In this document: positions 8,679 to 17,564 of the stretch, piece by piece | How positions within the stretch are numbered: position 1 is the stretch's first letter | How the letters are laid out: each line of letters begins with the position of its first letter | NCBI RefSeq assembly: GCF_001824475.1 | Contig: NZ_MHXN01000003.1 | Span: 209,526 to 273,525, forward strand | Reading direction: 5' to 3' | Source: Phenylobacterium sp. RIFCSPHIGHO2_01_FULL_69_31 | Lineage (GTDB): Bacteria; Pseudomonadota; Alphaproteobacteria; Caulobacterales; Caulobacteraceae | DNA length: 64,000 nucleotides | Position numbers and translations under genes: made by a program | Notes under the pieces: model-generated | Seen by the model: the letters and a program-made list of their open reading frames with translations, nothing else | Databases searched by the model: none | Told to the model about the DNA's origin: nothing

Positions 8679-9122
8679 ATGACAAGGCCATTGGAACGCG
8701 AAATCGAGGGGGCTCCGCTCGCGGAAGCTCCCGAGGCCGGGCGGGGCGAAGGCCCCCACCCCGTCGACCGCCACGTCGGCCTGCGGATCCGCATGCGCCG
8801 CAAGGAGATGGGGGTGAGCCAGGAGCGTCTGGCCGAGGCCCTCGGGATCACCTTCCAGCAGGTCCAGAAGTACGAGCGGGGCGCCAACCGCGTCAGCGCC
8901 TCGAAGCTGTGGGAGATCGCCGCCGCCCTCAAGACGCCGGTGGCCTACTTCTACGACGGCCTCGGGGACCAGGACGCTCTGGCCGCTCAGCGCGACGCGG
9001 CGCAGGAGTTCATGCTCTCGACAGAGGGCATGGAGCTGATGGCCGCCTTCCCGCGCATCGCCGAGCCCGCCATCCGGCGCAAGATCGTCGAACTGGTCCG
9101 CGTCGTCGCCGACGAAGGCTAG
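8679..9122 (+). CDS. XRE-family helix-turn-helix regulator
   Basis: 147 residues. The HTH_3/Cro-C1 domain spans roughly residues 28-85 (GLRIRMRRKEMGVSQERLAE, then LGITFQQVQKYERG and NRVSASKLWEIAAAL), a textbook five-helix DNA-binding domain. A short acidic/proline-rich N-terminus and a helical C-terminal tail (residues 100-147) follow the common alphaproteobacterial single-domain type. GGGG three bases before the ATG is a close but plausible ribosome-binding site. Target genes are unknown. The stop codon lies at the edge of a repeat-type inverted repeat, and the gene converges with the acyl-CoA ligase gene. Confidence 0.88.
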   Translation: MTRPLEREIEGAPLAEAPEAGRGEGPHPVDRHVGLRIRMRRKEMGVSQERLAEALGITFQQVQKYERGANRVSASKLWEIAAALKTPVAYFYDGLGDQDALAAQRDAAQEFMLSTEGMELMAAFPRIAEPAIRRKIVELVRVVADEG

Positions 9123-9170
9123 AGCGCAATCCGCCGAAGTGGAAGCCGGTTCGGCGATCAGATTGCGCTC
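9122..9170. repeat. intergenic palindromic repeat (alphaproteobacterial GTGGAANCCGGTT type)
   Basis: Outer arms GAGCGCAATC/GATTGCGCTC (9122-9131, 9161-9170) and inner arms CGCCGAA/TTCGGCG surround the core GTGGAAGCCGG. The core and the trailing CAAAATCAAAGAGATAGAGC look like a dispersed palindromic element I know from Caulobacter and Rhizobium intergenic DNA. It sits exactly between two convergent genes and probably forms an RNA hairpin. Confidence 0.6.
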
Positions 9171-9183
9171 AAAATCAAAGAGA

Positions 9184-9230
9184 TAGAGCCTTCTTATCCC
9201 CTTCAAATGATTTGAAGGGGGAAGGCTCTA
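9184..9230. terminator. long bidirectional hairpin between convergent genes
   Basis: TAGAGCCTTC ... GAAGGCTCTA outer arms (9184-9193, 9221-9230) enclose CCCCTTC/GAAGGGG around an AT-rich loop (9198-9220). The right outer arm contains the stop codon of the acyl-CoA ligase (CTA, 9228-9230). Together with the preceding repeat this forms a double hairpin that probably terminates both convergent transcripts. Confidence 0.6.
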
Positions 9231-10775
9231 GGCTGACGCTGGAGCCTTGTAGCCGTCGCGCAGCTCGCGCTTCAGCACCTTGCCAATGTGGCTGCGCGGC
9301 AGGGCCTCGACGAGCGTCAGGTCCGCCAGCCGCTGGGTCTTGCCGACCCGGCCGTTGACGAAGCCCTTCACCTCCTCGGCCGTGGCGGATGCGCCCGGCT
9401 TCAGCGCGACGAACGCCACCGGCGTCTCGCCCCAGGCGTCCGACGGCACACCCACCACCGCGGCCTCCAGCACCGCGGGGTGCTGGTGCAGCTCGGCCTC
9501 GAGGTCGCTCGGGTAGATGTTGAACCCGCCCGAGATGATCATGTCCTTCTTGCGGTCCATGAGCGTCAGGAAGCCGTCCTCGTCGAAGCGGCCGACGTCT
9601 CCGGTCCGGATGAAGCGCAGGCCCTCGGGGCTGTACCATTCGGCCTCGGACGTCTTGCCCGGCTGGTTGTGGTAGCCGACCATCATCGCGCCCGAGCGGC
9701 CGACCACCTCGCCCACCTCGCCCTGGGCCACTTCCTTGCCGTCCTCGCCGATCAGGCGGATGTCGTGGCCCGGCAGCGGCCGGCCGACCGTGTGCAGCTT
9801 GTCGGGAAACTCGTGGCACTGCAGCCCGCACGAGCCGCCGCCCTCGGTCATGCCGTAGAACTCGACCAGGCCGCCTGGCCACCGGTCCAGGACCTGCCGC
9901 TTCAGCTCGGCCGAGAACGGCGCGGAGGTGGCGAACTTCATCTGGTAGGACGCGAGGTCGTAGCGGTCGAAGTCCGGGTATTCCATCAGCCGGCGGTACT
10001 GCACCGGCACCAGCATGGCGTGGGTGGCGCGATGCTTCTGCGACAGCTCCAGGAACTGCTTCACGTCGAACTTCGGCATCAGCACCGCCGTGCCGCCGTT
10101 CGAGATCGTCGGCAGGTACGAGACCAGGGTGGTGTTCGAGTAGAGCGGCGTCGAGATCATCGTGACGGCATCCGCCGGATAGACCCCGCGCCGGATCTGG
10201 CCCCAGCGCATCCGGTGCGGCTGGACGATCCCCTTGGGCGCCCCCGTCGTGCCGGAGGAATAGATGATGTTGAAGCCCTGATCGGGCTCCACCGCGTGCA
10301 GCACGGGCTTGGCCCCTTCCGGCGCCAGCCACTGTTCGAAGGGCGTGCATGCGTCCGAGCCATCCAGCGAGACCCGCTTGGCCGTCACCTGGTCCATGAC
10401 GCCGGCCATGTGCTGGGCGAGCTGGGCGTCCAGGAAGAAGACCTTGGCGCCGGAGTCCTTGAGCTGGATCACCAGGCTCTCGGGCGTGGACGACGGCGCC
10501 AGCGGCGCGACCGTGGCCGCCGCGCGCAGAATGCCGAAGAACGTCGCGCCATACTCGGCCGAGGTGGTGGCGCAGATCGCGGCCACGTCCGCGGGGCCCA
10601 CGCCGTCCCGCTGCAGGGCCGCCGCGATGCGGTCCATCAAGGCGTCCAGTTCGCGGTAGCCGATGGTCCGCTTGGCATCCACCAGGGCCGGCTTGTCGCC
10701 ATGCTCTGCGGCCTGGGCGCGGATGACGTCGGCAATGGTCCCGAACTCCTGGGACAGCAGCTCTTCGGCGGTCAT
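9228..10775 (-). CDS. AMP-dependent acyl-CoA synthetase/ligase
   Basis: 515 residues from the ATG at 10775 (a longer reading frame extends upstream but would overlap the carrier gene and has a non-family N-terminus). The adenylate-forming motifs are complete: YSSGTTGAPKG (residues 172-182), YGMTEGG, the RTGDVGRFDEDGF region, RKKDMIISGGFNIYPSD, and the C-terminal catalytic lysine in GKVLKREL (about Lys499). It would activate a carboxylic acid to its CoA ester in the cytoplasm. The substrate is not evident; family features fit medium/long-chain or aromatic acids. It follows an MFS carrier gene by 25 bp on the same strand, suggesting uptake and activation of the same compound. Confidence 0.92.
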   Translation of the reverse strand: MTAEELLSQEFGTIADVIRAQAAEHGDKPALVDAKRTIGYRELDALMDRIAAALQRDGVGPADVAAICATTSAEYGATFFGILRAAATVAPLAPSSTPESLVIQLKDSGAKVFFLDAQLAQHMAGVMDQVTAKRVSLDGSDACTPFEQWLAPEGAKPVLHAVEPDQGFNIIYSSGTTGAPKGIVQPHRMRWGQIRRGVYPADAVTMISTPLYSNTTLVSYLPTISNGGTAVLMPKFDVKQFLELSQKHRATHAMLVPVQYRRLMEYPDFDRYDLASYQMKFATSAPFSAELKRQVLDRWPGGLVEFYGMTEGGGSCGLQCHEFPDKLHTVGRPLPGHDIRLIGEDGKEVAQGEVGEVVGRSGAMMVGYHNQPGKTSEAEWYSPEGLRFIRTGDVGRFDEDGFLTLMDRKKDMIISGGFNIYPSDLEAELHQHPAVLEAAVVGVPSDAWGETPVAFVALKPGASATAEEVKGFVNGRVGKTQRLADLTLVEALPRSHIGKVLKRELRDGYKAPASA

Positions 10776-10800
10776 GACAGCGAACTCCAACTTGCGGTCG

Positions 10801-12321
10801 TCAGGCCAGCCCGGACTTGCTGGACGCAGGCTCGCCCTCCTGCGCCAGGTCGGCGGCGGCGGCAAGTTTGCGCAGGGTCTCCATGTGGCTGGCGCGGCTG
10901 ATGCCGTAGCCCATCAGGAGAAGCGCCGCGGTCCCGTAGAGCACGACCTGGGTGGGGGCGTAGATCAGGCCCAGCCCGCGCACGATCTCCTCCGGCACGC
11001 TGCCGGGCTTGGCTCCCGTCGGGAACTTGACGGCCGACACGATCAGGCCGGCCGCGAAAATGCCGAGGCCCGTGGTCGACTTGTTGGCGAAGGCGATGGC
11101 AGCGAAAAACAGGCCTTCCTGCCGCCGCCCGGTCTTGAGCTCGGCATCCTCCACCACGTCGGCGATCATCGACGAGAACAGGATGTTCGCCGTGACCCCG
11201 ATGCCCACGTAGAGCAGGTTGGTCACGAAGATCGTGCCGAAGATCAGCGGCGAGTCGTTGGAGGGAAAAGCGCCCAGCAGGCGCAGGATGATCGGCCCGA
11301 CCCCGAAGGCCACGCCCGTTGGGATCAGCACCATGGCCACCGGCTTCTTCTCGAAGCGCCGCGCGAGCCGGGGGGCGACGATGAAGGCCATGATCGCCGC
11401 CAGCAGGCTGGACACGCCGAACAGGGCGATCTCGCCGGTGCTGAATTCCCAGAAGTAGGTCGAGAAGTAGAGGGTCGTGGCGAAGCCCAGGCCGATGCCG
11501 GCGTAGAGGAGGAAGCCGGCTGCCAGGATCATCAGGAAATTGCGGTTGTTCAGCGTGCCGACCATCTCCCGGGCCAGACGGCCGAACGTGATCCGCTCCG
11601 ACGGCGGACTGCGCAGGTGCGGGATCTGCCGATGGGTGCCCAGCGACGTCACCAGGATCGCCAGCAGCATGAGGCCGGCGCCGAACAACCCGTGCTGCGC
11701 ATAGCCCTCCGGATTGAGCTGGCCGGCCGGATACTCGGCGGTGGGTTTCAGGAACACCGCCGTGGTCACGGCATAGGCGACCAGCCCCCCGCCCCAGCCG
11801 AAGAGGTAGCGGTAGCTCAGCAGCCGGGTGCGCTCGTCGTACTCGGTGGTCAGCTCTGCCGCGAGCGCCGCGGACGGGATCTCGTAGCAGCTGATGAAGC
11901 TGCGGATCAGCACCGCCACGGCGACCAGGTAGGCCACCTGCGCCGGCTGGCTCCAGCCCGCCGGCGGGTTCCAGATGAGGATGTAGGACAGCCCCACTGG
12001 GATCGCCGCGGCGTACATCCAGGGATGCCGCCGGCCCCACTTCGAGCGGGTGTTGTCCGAGAGCTGCCCCACGATCGGATCGATGAAGGCGTCGAGCAGC
12101 AGGGCGACCATGATCGCCAGACCGACGGTCTGGGCCGGCAGCCCCACCACCTGGGCGTAGAAGAAGGCCAGGAAATACGAGAAGCCGTTGTCCTTCACCC
12201 CGAAGGCGACGGACCCGAACCCATAGAAGAATCGGGTCGAGAAGCTCAGGCGGCGCGCGCCTGCCTGCGCCGGGGCGTCGGTGGACAAGGGGTATCCTCC
12301 AGGGTGCGCGGCGTTCGCCAT
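10801..12321 (-). CDS. MFS transporter, glycoside-pentoside-hexuronide (MelB-like) family
   Basis: 506 residues with about twelve hydrophobic segments. The N-terminal half has the GPH signature: YGFGSVAFGVKDNGFSYFL, then DAFIDPIVGQLSDNTRSKWG with RRHPWMYAAAIP, in which the membrane-embedded acidic residues are characteristic of cation-coupled MelB-like carriers. In Caulobacterales and sphingomonads such carriers are often linked to steroid/terpenoid or sugar catabolism; here the partner gene is an acyl-CoA ligase 25 bp downstream, so a carboxylate substrate is more likely. A 14-bp perfect palindrome lies 27 bp upstream of the start. Confidence 0.9.
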   Translation of the reverse strand: MANAAHPGGYPLSTDAPAQAGARRLSFSTRFFYGFGSVAFGVKDNGFSYFLAFFYAQVVGLPAQTVGLAIMVALLLDAFIDPIVGQLSDNTRSKWGRRHPWMYAAAIPVGLSYILIWNPPAGWSQPAQVAYLVAVAVLIRSFISCYEIPSAALAAELTTEYDERTRLLSYRYLFGWGGGLVAYAVTTAVFLKPTAEYPAGQLNPEGYAQHGLFGAGLMLLAILVTSLGTHRQIPHLRSPPSERITFGRLAREMVGTLNNRNFLMILAAGFLLYAGIGLGFATTLYFSTYFWEFSTGEIALFGVSSLLAAIMAFIVAPRLARRFEKKPVAMVLIPTGVAFGVGPIILRLLGAFPSNDSPLIFGTIFVTNLLYVGIGVTANILFSSMIADVVEDAELKTGRRQEGLFFAAIAFANKSTTGLGIFAAGLIVSAVKFPTGAKPGSVPEEIVRGLGLIYAPTQVVLYGTAALLLMGYGISRASHMETLRKLAAAADLAQEGEPASSKSGLA

Positions 12322-12347
12322 CTGCCGATCGAGGGCGGAACCTGGGA

Positions 12348-12361
12348 TAGCCGGCCGGCTA
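12348..12361. promoter_or_regulatory. perfect 14-bp palindrome upstream of the carrier/ligase operon
   Basis: TAGCCGGCCGGCTA, 27 bp upstream of the MFS start codon. Size, symmetry and position fit an operator for a dimeric repressor; the tandem TetR protein encoded next door is the obvious candidate, but no experimental link exists. Confidence 0.5.
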
Positions 12362-12454
12362 CGTCAATCCGTTTGAGCGCGCGGTACGGATCGTTTCGCG
12401 AACCCGCGTGCGCCCTAGTTGAGCGTCTGGTATGACGTGACAGCCGCGACGCCG

Positions 12455-13711
12455 TCAGGCGGCGGCGGGGGACGTCAGGCCTTCGAATAACGGCCGCACA
12501 TAGCGCTGGACCACGGTGTCGGGGGCCATGCCGGGGGTCCAGTAGTGCAATTCGGCGGCCGCGTTGATCGCGGTGCTGATGATCTGCGAGGCGATGTTGA
12601 CGTCCACCGGCGCGATGGAGCCGTCGGCGACACCGTCGCAGAGGATCGAGGCGAAACGGTAGGACAGGCGGTTGAACCGCTGCATCAGTTCGGGCCTAAG
12701 CGGCTCCGGCACCGCGCTGAGGGCCGAGGTGCGCAGCAGCGGCGCCTCGCCGCTGATCTGATGCTCGATCAGCGCCGCAACGGCGGACGCCAGCACCTCC
12801 AGCCCGGAGCCGCCGGCGTGCTCTGCCGCGTGGATCGCCCGCCACATGATGTCGAAGGTGCGCTGGAAGCACGCCACCACAAGGTCGTCCTTGGTCTCGT
12901 TGTGGTGGTAGAAGGCGCCCTTGCTGACATTCAGCCGCGCCGAGATCCGCTCCACCGAGGCGCCGTGATAGCCCTCCTCGTTGATCAGGCAGGTGGCGGC
13001 CTTCAGGAAGAGCTCGGCCGATGCACTGGCCGCGGGTCCATCGTCGCGCACCAGGCTGAGCGGTTTCAGCGCCGGCCACGCGCCGCCCTCCGGCACGAGG
13101 CCATGGGTCAGGATCGCCGCCATCCGGTCGGCCGTGCGCGGATAGTCCGAGACCTCGATCTGGTGCTGCCAGGCCGCGGTCCAGAACATCTCCGACAGCA
13201 GGATATGCGCGCGCGCGTTCCGGTGCAGACGCGGCAGGATCTCCGGCCCGGCCAGCAGGTTCCGGAAGCTGCGGAACATGTCGACATAGGCCGCATTCAC
13301 GCGCCCGGAGTTGAGCGCGCGGACATCATTGAACGCCGGCAGGGGATCGGCCTCGCCCTGGACCACCCGCGCGGCATAGTCGAACCAGCCGTGGATGAAG
13401 GCCGTGAGGCGGTCGGCAGCCGTCGCCTCCCCCGCCGCGGCGGCGATCAGGGCCTCATAGGTCTCGACCCCGGTCAGGAAGGCGGCCGCGGCCAGCTCCT
13501 CCTTGTTGCGGAAGTAGTAGATGACGCCGGTCGGAACGAGATCGAGGCGGGCCGCCACGTCCCCCAGGGTCATGCCACGCACGCCCTTGCGGTTCATCTC
13601 CTCGACCGCGGAGCGGACGATGGCGTTGCGCTTGGCCTCGAAGCGTCGCGTGGGCCGGCGCGCCCCCGCCTGACCACTCGACGAGGCCCCATCGTCGACT
13701 GTCATCCCCAT
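12455..13711 (-). CDS. double-domain TetR-family regulator (two TetR units in one chain)
   Basis: 418 residues from the ATG at 13711, preceded by AGGTG. Two complete TetR DNA-binding domains are present. One is near the N-terminus (AIVRSAVEEMNRKGVRGMTL, then DVAARLDLVPTGVIYYFRNK). The other is in the middle (LKAATCLINEEGYHGASVER, then ISARLNVSKGAFYHHNETKD). Each is followed by its own helical ligand/dimerisation region, so the chain equals two fused TetR monomers. Normal TetR proteins are about 200 residues. It is divergent from a CoA-transferase gene and next to the carrier/acyl-CoA-ligase operon, so an acyl-CoA or related ligand is a reasonable guess. Confidence 0.88.
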   Translation of the reverse strand: MGMTVDDGASSSGQAGARRPTRRFEAKRNAIVRSAVEEMNRKGVRGMTLGDVAARLDLVPTGVIYYFRNKEELAAAAFLTGVETYEALIAAAAGEATAADRLTAFIHGWFDYAARVVQGEADPLPAFNDVRALNSGRVNAAYVDMFRSFRNLLAGPEILPRLHRNARAHILLSEMFWTAAWQHQIEVSDYPRTADRMAAILTHGLVPEGGAWPALKPLSLVRDDGPAASASAELFLKAATCLINEEGYHGASVERISARLNVSKGAFYHHNETKDDLVVACFQRTFDIMWRAIHAAEHAGGSGLEVLASAVAALIEHQISGEAPLLRTSALSAVPEPLRPELMQRFNRLSYRFASILCDGVADGSIAPVDVNIASQIISTAINAAAELHYWTPGMAPDTVVQRYVRPLFEGLTSPAAA

Positions 13712-13815
13712 GTCACCTGTCTTAGCGTGGTTCGTCCCGGGCCTCCATGGCCCCTTCCGCAAGGTCATCTGTGGCAAGCCGGGGCCGCACTTTGCTTCTG
13801 CGTCGGAGGATCCCC

Positions 13816-14988
13816 ATGCTGCTCGAGGGCTTGAAGGTGGTGGAGATGGCCACCTGGGTGGCGGGACCCAGCGCCGCGGCGGTCCTGGCCGACTGGGGCG
13901 CCGACGTCGTCAAAGTCGAGAGCCCGATCGGCGACGCGACCCGGGTCTACTATCCCGACACCGCCGAGGAGCCGGGCAATCCCGTCTTCACCAACGAGAA
14001 CCGCGGCAAGAAGGGGGTGGTCCTCGATATCTCCAAGCCCGCCGGCCGCGAGGCCCTGAAGACCCTGCTCCGCCAGGCCGACATCTTCGTCACCAATGTC
14101 CGGCCGGGGTCCATGAAGCGGCTGGGGCTGGACTACGACAGCCTGAAGGCCGAGATGCCGACCCTGATCTACGCCGCGGTCACGGGGTACGGCCTGGTCG
14201 GCCCGGAGGCCGACACGCCGGCCTTCGACATGACCGCCTTCTGGACCCGCTCCGGCGTCGCGCACGCCACGATCCCGCCCGACCAGGAGCCCTTCGCCTC
14301 GCGCCCGGGGTTCGGCGACCACGTGACGGCGCTGGCGACCGTCTCGGCGATCCTGGCGGCGGTTCACGAGCGCCATTCGACGGGTCGGGGCCGCCTGGTG
14401 GAGACCAGCCTGCTGCGCGCAGGCGCCTATGCGATCAGCTGGGACCTGGCGATCCAGCTCCGCTACGGCCAGGTCGTGACCGCCCAGCCGCGCGACGAGC
14501 GGCCGGGGCCGATCTCGGGGTTCTTCCGGACCAAGGACGATCGCTGGCTCCTGCTGCTGCCCCGCACCCTGGACTGCTTCACACAGCTGATGATCGCCCT
14601 GGACCGGCCCGACATCCTGGCCGAGCCGCGTTACGATCCGCCGGTGACCGACATGGACACGGTCCGCGAGATCCGGGCCATCGTGGACGAGGCCTTCGCG
14701 CAGATGACCCTGGCCGAGGTCGGCGAGCGGCTGACCGCGGGCGACCTGGCCTGGGCGCCGATGGGCACCCTGGCCGAGCTGGCCGAAGCGGACTTTGCCC
14801 GGGATGCCGGCTGTTTCGAGTTCGTGGACGACGGCTGGGGCCAGACCTTTCGCGTGCCGGCGTCGCCCGCCCGATTTCCGGAGGGCGCGCCGAAGGTCAG
14901 CCGACCGGCGCCCAAGCTGGGCGAACATACCCGCGAGGTGCTGGAGGCTGCGGGCCTGACCCCGGACCAGATCGAAGAGCTGCTCTAG
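13816..14988 (+). CDS. CaiB/BaiF family (class III) CoA-transferase
   Basis: 390 residues from an ATG with a strong GGAGGA site (13805-13810). Family features in order: LEGLKVVEMATWVAGPSAAA at the N-terminus, GADVVKVESPIGD, NRGKKGVVLDI, NVRPGSMKRLGLDY, the catalytic aspartate in PAFDMTAFWTRSG, and GRGRLVETSLLRAGAY. It would move CoA between acids and acyl-CoAs in the cytoplasm. The donor and acceptor are unknown. It is divergently transcribed from the tandem TetR gene, which probably regulates it. Confidence 0.93.
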   Translation: MLLEGLKVVEMATWVAGPSAAAVLADWGADVVKVESPIGDATRVYYPDTAEEPGNPVFTNENRGKKGVVLDISKPAGREALKTLLRQADIFVTNVRPGSMKRLGLDYDSLKAEMPTLIYAAVTGYGLVGPEADTPAFDMTAFWTRSGVAHATIPPDQEPFASRPGFGDHVTALATVSAILAAVHERHSTGRGRLVETSLLRAGAYAISWDLAIQLRYGQVVTAQPRDERPGPISGFFRTKDDRWLLLLPRTLDCFTQLMIALDRPDILAEPRYDPPVTDMDTVREIRAIVDEAFAQMTLAEVGERLTAGDLAWAPMGTLAELAEADFARDAGCFEFVDDGWGQTFRVPASPARFPEGAPKVSRPAPKLGEHTREVLEAAGLTPDQIEELL

Positions 14989-15084
14989 CGGGCGCCTTCG
15001 CCCGCGATCGACCGTTGATCTCGTTGCGCCTTGTGCAACGCCCGCGCCGGCGCGAACCTCCTCGCCTCGGCAGGGGGATCGAGC

Positions 15085-16656
15085 ATGGGCATTTCGCGGC
15101 GGGCGTTCCTGGAACGCGTGGGCAAGGCCGGCGGCTACGGCGCACTGTTCGTCACCATGCAGGGCCTCGGGCTGCTGGCGGCGCCTCGCGCCTATGCCGG
15201 TCCGCCCAAGCTGCCGGCCGGGAGCGGCAAGGGCGTGAAGGTGGCCATTCTCGGCGCCGGGATCGCGGGCCTGGTCGCAGCGTACGAACTGCGCAAGGCG
15301 GGCTACGAGGTCACCGTGCTGGAGGCCCAGGACCGTCCGGGCGGCCGGGCCTGGAGCGTTCGCCGCGGCACGGTGATCCGGCAGATGGACCGGCCGGACC
15401 AGATCGTCGACTGGGAGGATGGCCGCCACCACTACATGAACGCCGGCCCCGCCCGGATCCCCCAGACCCACCACGCGATCCTGGGCTACTGCCGCGACCT
15501 GAACGTGCCCCTGGAGGTCATGGTCAACGGCAACCGCACCGCCAAGCTGGACTTCGGCGGCAAGGTCGTCACCAACGGCCAGGCGATCAACGACACCCGC
15601 GGCGCGTTCTCCGAACTGCTGGCCAAGGCCATCGACAAGGGCGCGCTCGACCGCGAACTGACCGGCGTCGATAAGCAGCGGCTCATGGGCTATCTCGGCG
15701 CCTACGGCGACCTCGATCCCAAGCACGTCTACTCCGGCGCGGGCGCCCGGTCGGGCTTCAAGAACCACCCGGGCGGCTATGCCCATCCGCCCAGCGGCGT
15801 CGATCCCCTCCGGCTGTCCGACCTGATGCAGGCCCAGTTCTGGGGCATCTCGGGCTTCTTCGAAGAACTGATCGAGATGCAGGCCACCATGCTGCAGCCG
15901 GTCGGCGGCATGGATCGCATCAGCTACGCCCTCTACGACCAGGTGAAGCCGTCGGTGACCTTCGGCGCGGTGGTGAAGGAAATCCGCCGCGCCGGCCAGG
16001 GCGCGAAGATTGCCTATTCGGTTGGCGGCGCGGCCCGCACCCTGGACGCCGACCACGTCGTGGTCACGATCCCCCTGCCCGTCCTCGCCAAGATCCCATC
16101 CGACTTTTCGCCCCGGGTGCAGCAGGCGATCGTCGCGGGCGGCAAGACCTATCCGCACGGCACCAAGGTGGGTTGGCAGAGCCGCCGGTTCTGGGAGCAG
16201 GACGACTACCAGTTCGGCGGCCTGGGCTGGACCGACCAGCCCAGCGAGCTTGTCTGGTACCCCTCCGGCGGCTTCGGCGAGAAGACCGGCGTGATCGTGG
16301 GCGCCTACTCCATCGGCTTCTCAGGGATCCTCAATCCGCCGAGGTACGCGGGCATGTCGTTCGAGGAGCGCTACGCGGTCTCCCGTGCGGTGATCGACAA
16401 GTTCCATCCCGGCCGCGGCAAGGAGCTGGAAAAGCCCTTCACTGTCTCGTGGAAGCAGACCCCCTATGCCGAAGGGGTCTCGGTCGGCTGGAGCGAGAAC
16501 CAGCGCTCCACCGACTATGCCGAGCTCTGCAAGCCGGACGGCCCGTTCTACTTCGCGGGCGAGCACATGAGCTACATCAACGCCTGGCAGGAAGGCGCGG
16601 CGCTGGCGGCGCACGAGGCCATCAAGCTGATCCAGGCGCGGGTTTCCGCGGCCTGA
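15085..16656 (+). CDS. Tat-exported flavin-dependent amine oxidase
   Basis: 523 residues. The ATG at 15085 opens a twin-arginine signal (SRRAFLERVGKAGG followed by a hydrophobic stretch to APRAYA). The FAD-binding Rossmann motif is VAILGAGIAGLVAAYELRKA, followed by VLEAQDRPGGRAWS, the flavin amine oxidase (MAO/LAO) signature. The C-terminal FAD motif is YFAGEHMSYINAWQEGAALA. It would oxidise an amine or amino acid in the periplasm, with the cofactor loaded before Tat export. The substrate is unknown. It stands alone and is followed by a strong terminator. Confidence 0.92.
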   Translation: MGISRRAFLERVGKAGGYGALFVTMQGLGLLAAPRAYAGPPKLPAGSGKGVKVAILGAGIAGLVAAYELRKAGYEVTVLEAQDRPGGRAWSVRRGTVIRQMDRPDQIVDWEDGRHHYMNAGPARIPQTHHAILGYCRDLNVPLEVMVNGNRTAKLDFGGKVVTNGQAINDTRGAFSELLAKAIDKGALDRELTGVDKQRLMGYLGAYGDLDPKHVYSGAGARSGFKNHPGGYAHPPSGVDPLRLSDLMQAQFWGISGFFEELIEMQATMLQPVGGMDRISYALYDQVKPSVTFGAVVKEIRRAGQGAKIAYSVGGAARTLDADHVVVTIPLPVLAKIPSDFSPRVQQAIVAGGKTYPHGTKVGWQSRRFWEQDDYQFGGLGWTDQPSELVWYPSGGFGEKTGVIVGAYSIGFSGILNPPRYAGMSFEERYAVSRAVIDKFHPGRGKELEKPFTVSWKQTPYAEGVSVGWSENQRSTDYAELCKPDGPFYFAGEHMSYINAWQEGAALAAHEAIKLIQARVSAA

Positions 16657-16681
16657 GCCGTCTCGATCCCGCAACGAAAAA

Positions 16682-16707
16682 GGGCCGCGCGGTTCGCCGC
16701 GCGGCCC
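16682..16707. terminator. strong intrinsic terminator hairpin
   Basis: A perfect 11-bp stem GGGCCGCGCGG/CCGCGCGGCCC with loop TTCG, preceded by AAAAA on the plus strand (so TTTTT follows on the minus strand). It lies between convergent genes and would terminate the urc operon (minus strand) and probably also the amine-oxidase transcript. The rest of the 254-bp gap (16657-16910) shows nothing else I recognise. Confidence 0.8.
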
Positions 16708-16910
16708 GAAGTTCGAGGAAGGAGAACGCCCCGAGAGGGCAAGGCCACTGTGTGACCGGCGTTCACCTGCCGACAGGGGACACCGGTGTCGCGAGTCGGA
16801 TTTGCCACAAGACGCCCAGGATCGAAGCACGATCGACCCTCGCTGCCTGAATCCACGGCAAGGCCCGGCCCCGGCGCTAGGCTGGGCCGCGAAGGCCGAT
16901 CCGCGCCGCC

Positions 16911-17552
16911 TCAGCGCGTGCCGTACATGCGGTCCCCGGCATCGCCCAGGCCGGGCAGGATGTAGCCATGATCGTTCAGCCGCTCGTCGATGGCGGCCGT
17001 CCAGAGGCGGACCCCCGGGTGGTGGCCGTGGAACTTCGAGACCCCCTCCGGCGAGGCCAGCAGGCAGGCCATGCGGATATCCTTGGCCCCCGCTTCCAGC
17101 AGCCGGTCAACCGCCGCGATGGCCGTGTTGCCGGTGGCCAGCATCGGGTCGATCACCACGACGGTGCGTTCGGAGATGTCGGCCGGCGCCTTGAAGTAGT
17201 ACTCCACGCAGGCCAGCGTCTGGGGATCGCGGTAGAGGCCGACGTGGGCGACCCGCGCGGCGGGAACCAGCTCCAGCATCCCGTCCAGCATGCCCATGCC
17301 CGACCGCAGGATCGGCGCGAACACCAGCTTCTTGCCCGCAAGCTGCGGCGCCGTCATTCGCGACAGCGGCGTCTCGATCTCGACCTCCTCCATCGGCAGG
17401 TCGCGGGTCACCTCGTAGCAGAGCAGCGCGCCGATCTCCTTGAGCAGCTGGCGGAAACTCTTGGTCGAGGTGTCCTTCTTCCGCATCAGGGTCAGCTTGT
17501 GCTGCACCAGCGGGTGGTCGACGACGGTGACGCCCTTGATCTCCCGAACCAT
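16911..17552 (-). CDS. upp: uracil phosphoribosyltransferase (Urc6-type context)
   Basis: 213 residues from the ATG at 17552, chosen over the TTG two codons upstream because GAGGGG is 8 bp from the ATG. It converts uracil plus PRPP to UMP. The PRPP-binding loop is [14 protein letters not shown] (131-144), and the uracil-binding C-terminus [17 protein letters not shown] is intact. Normally a salvage enzyme, it is here the last gene of an operon with a GTP-cyclohydrolase-II-like and a DUF1688 protein, the same three families as yeast Urc6, Urc1 and Urc4. A role in the first step of uracil catabolism is therefore likely (inference from context). It ends upstream of a strong terminator. Confidence 0.95.
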   Translation of the reverse strand: MVREIKGVTVVDHPLVQHKLTLMRKKDTSTKSFRQLLKEIGALLCYEVTRDLPMEEVEIETPLSRMTAPQLAGKKLVFAPILRSGMGMLDGMLELVPAARVAHVGLYRDPQTLACVEYYFKAPADISERTVVVIDPMLATGNTAIAAVDRLLEAGAKDIRMACLLASPEGVSKFHGHHPGVRLWTAAIDERLNDHGYILPGLGDAGDRMYGTR

Positions 17553-17564
17553 CTTCAAGTCCCC

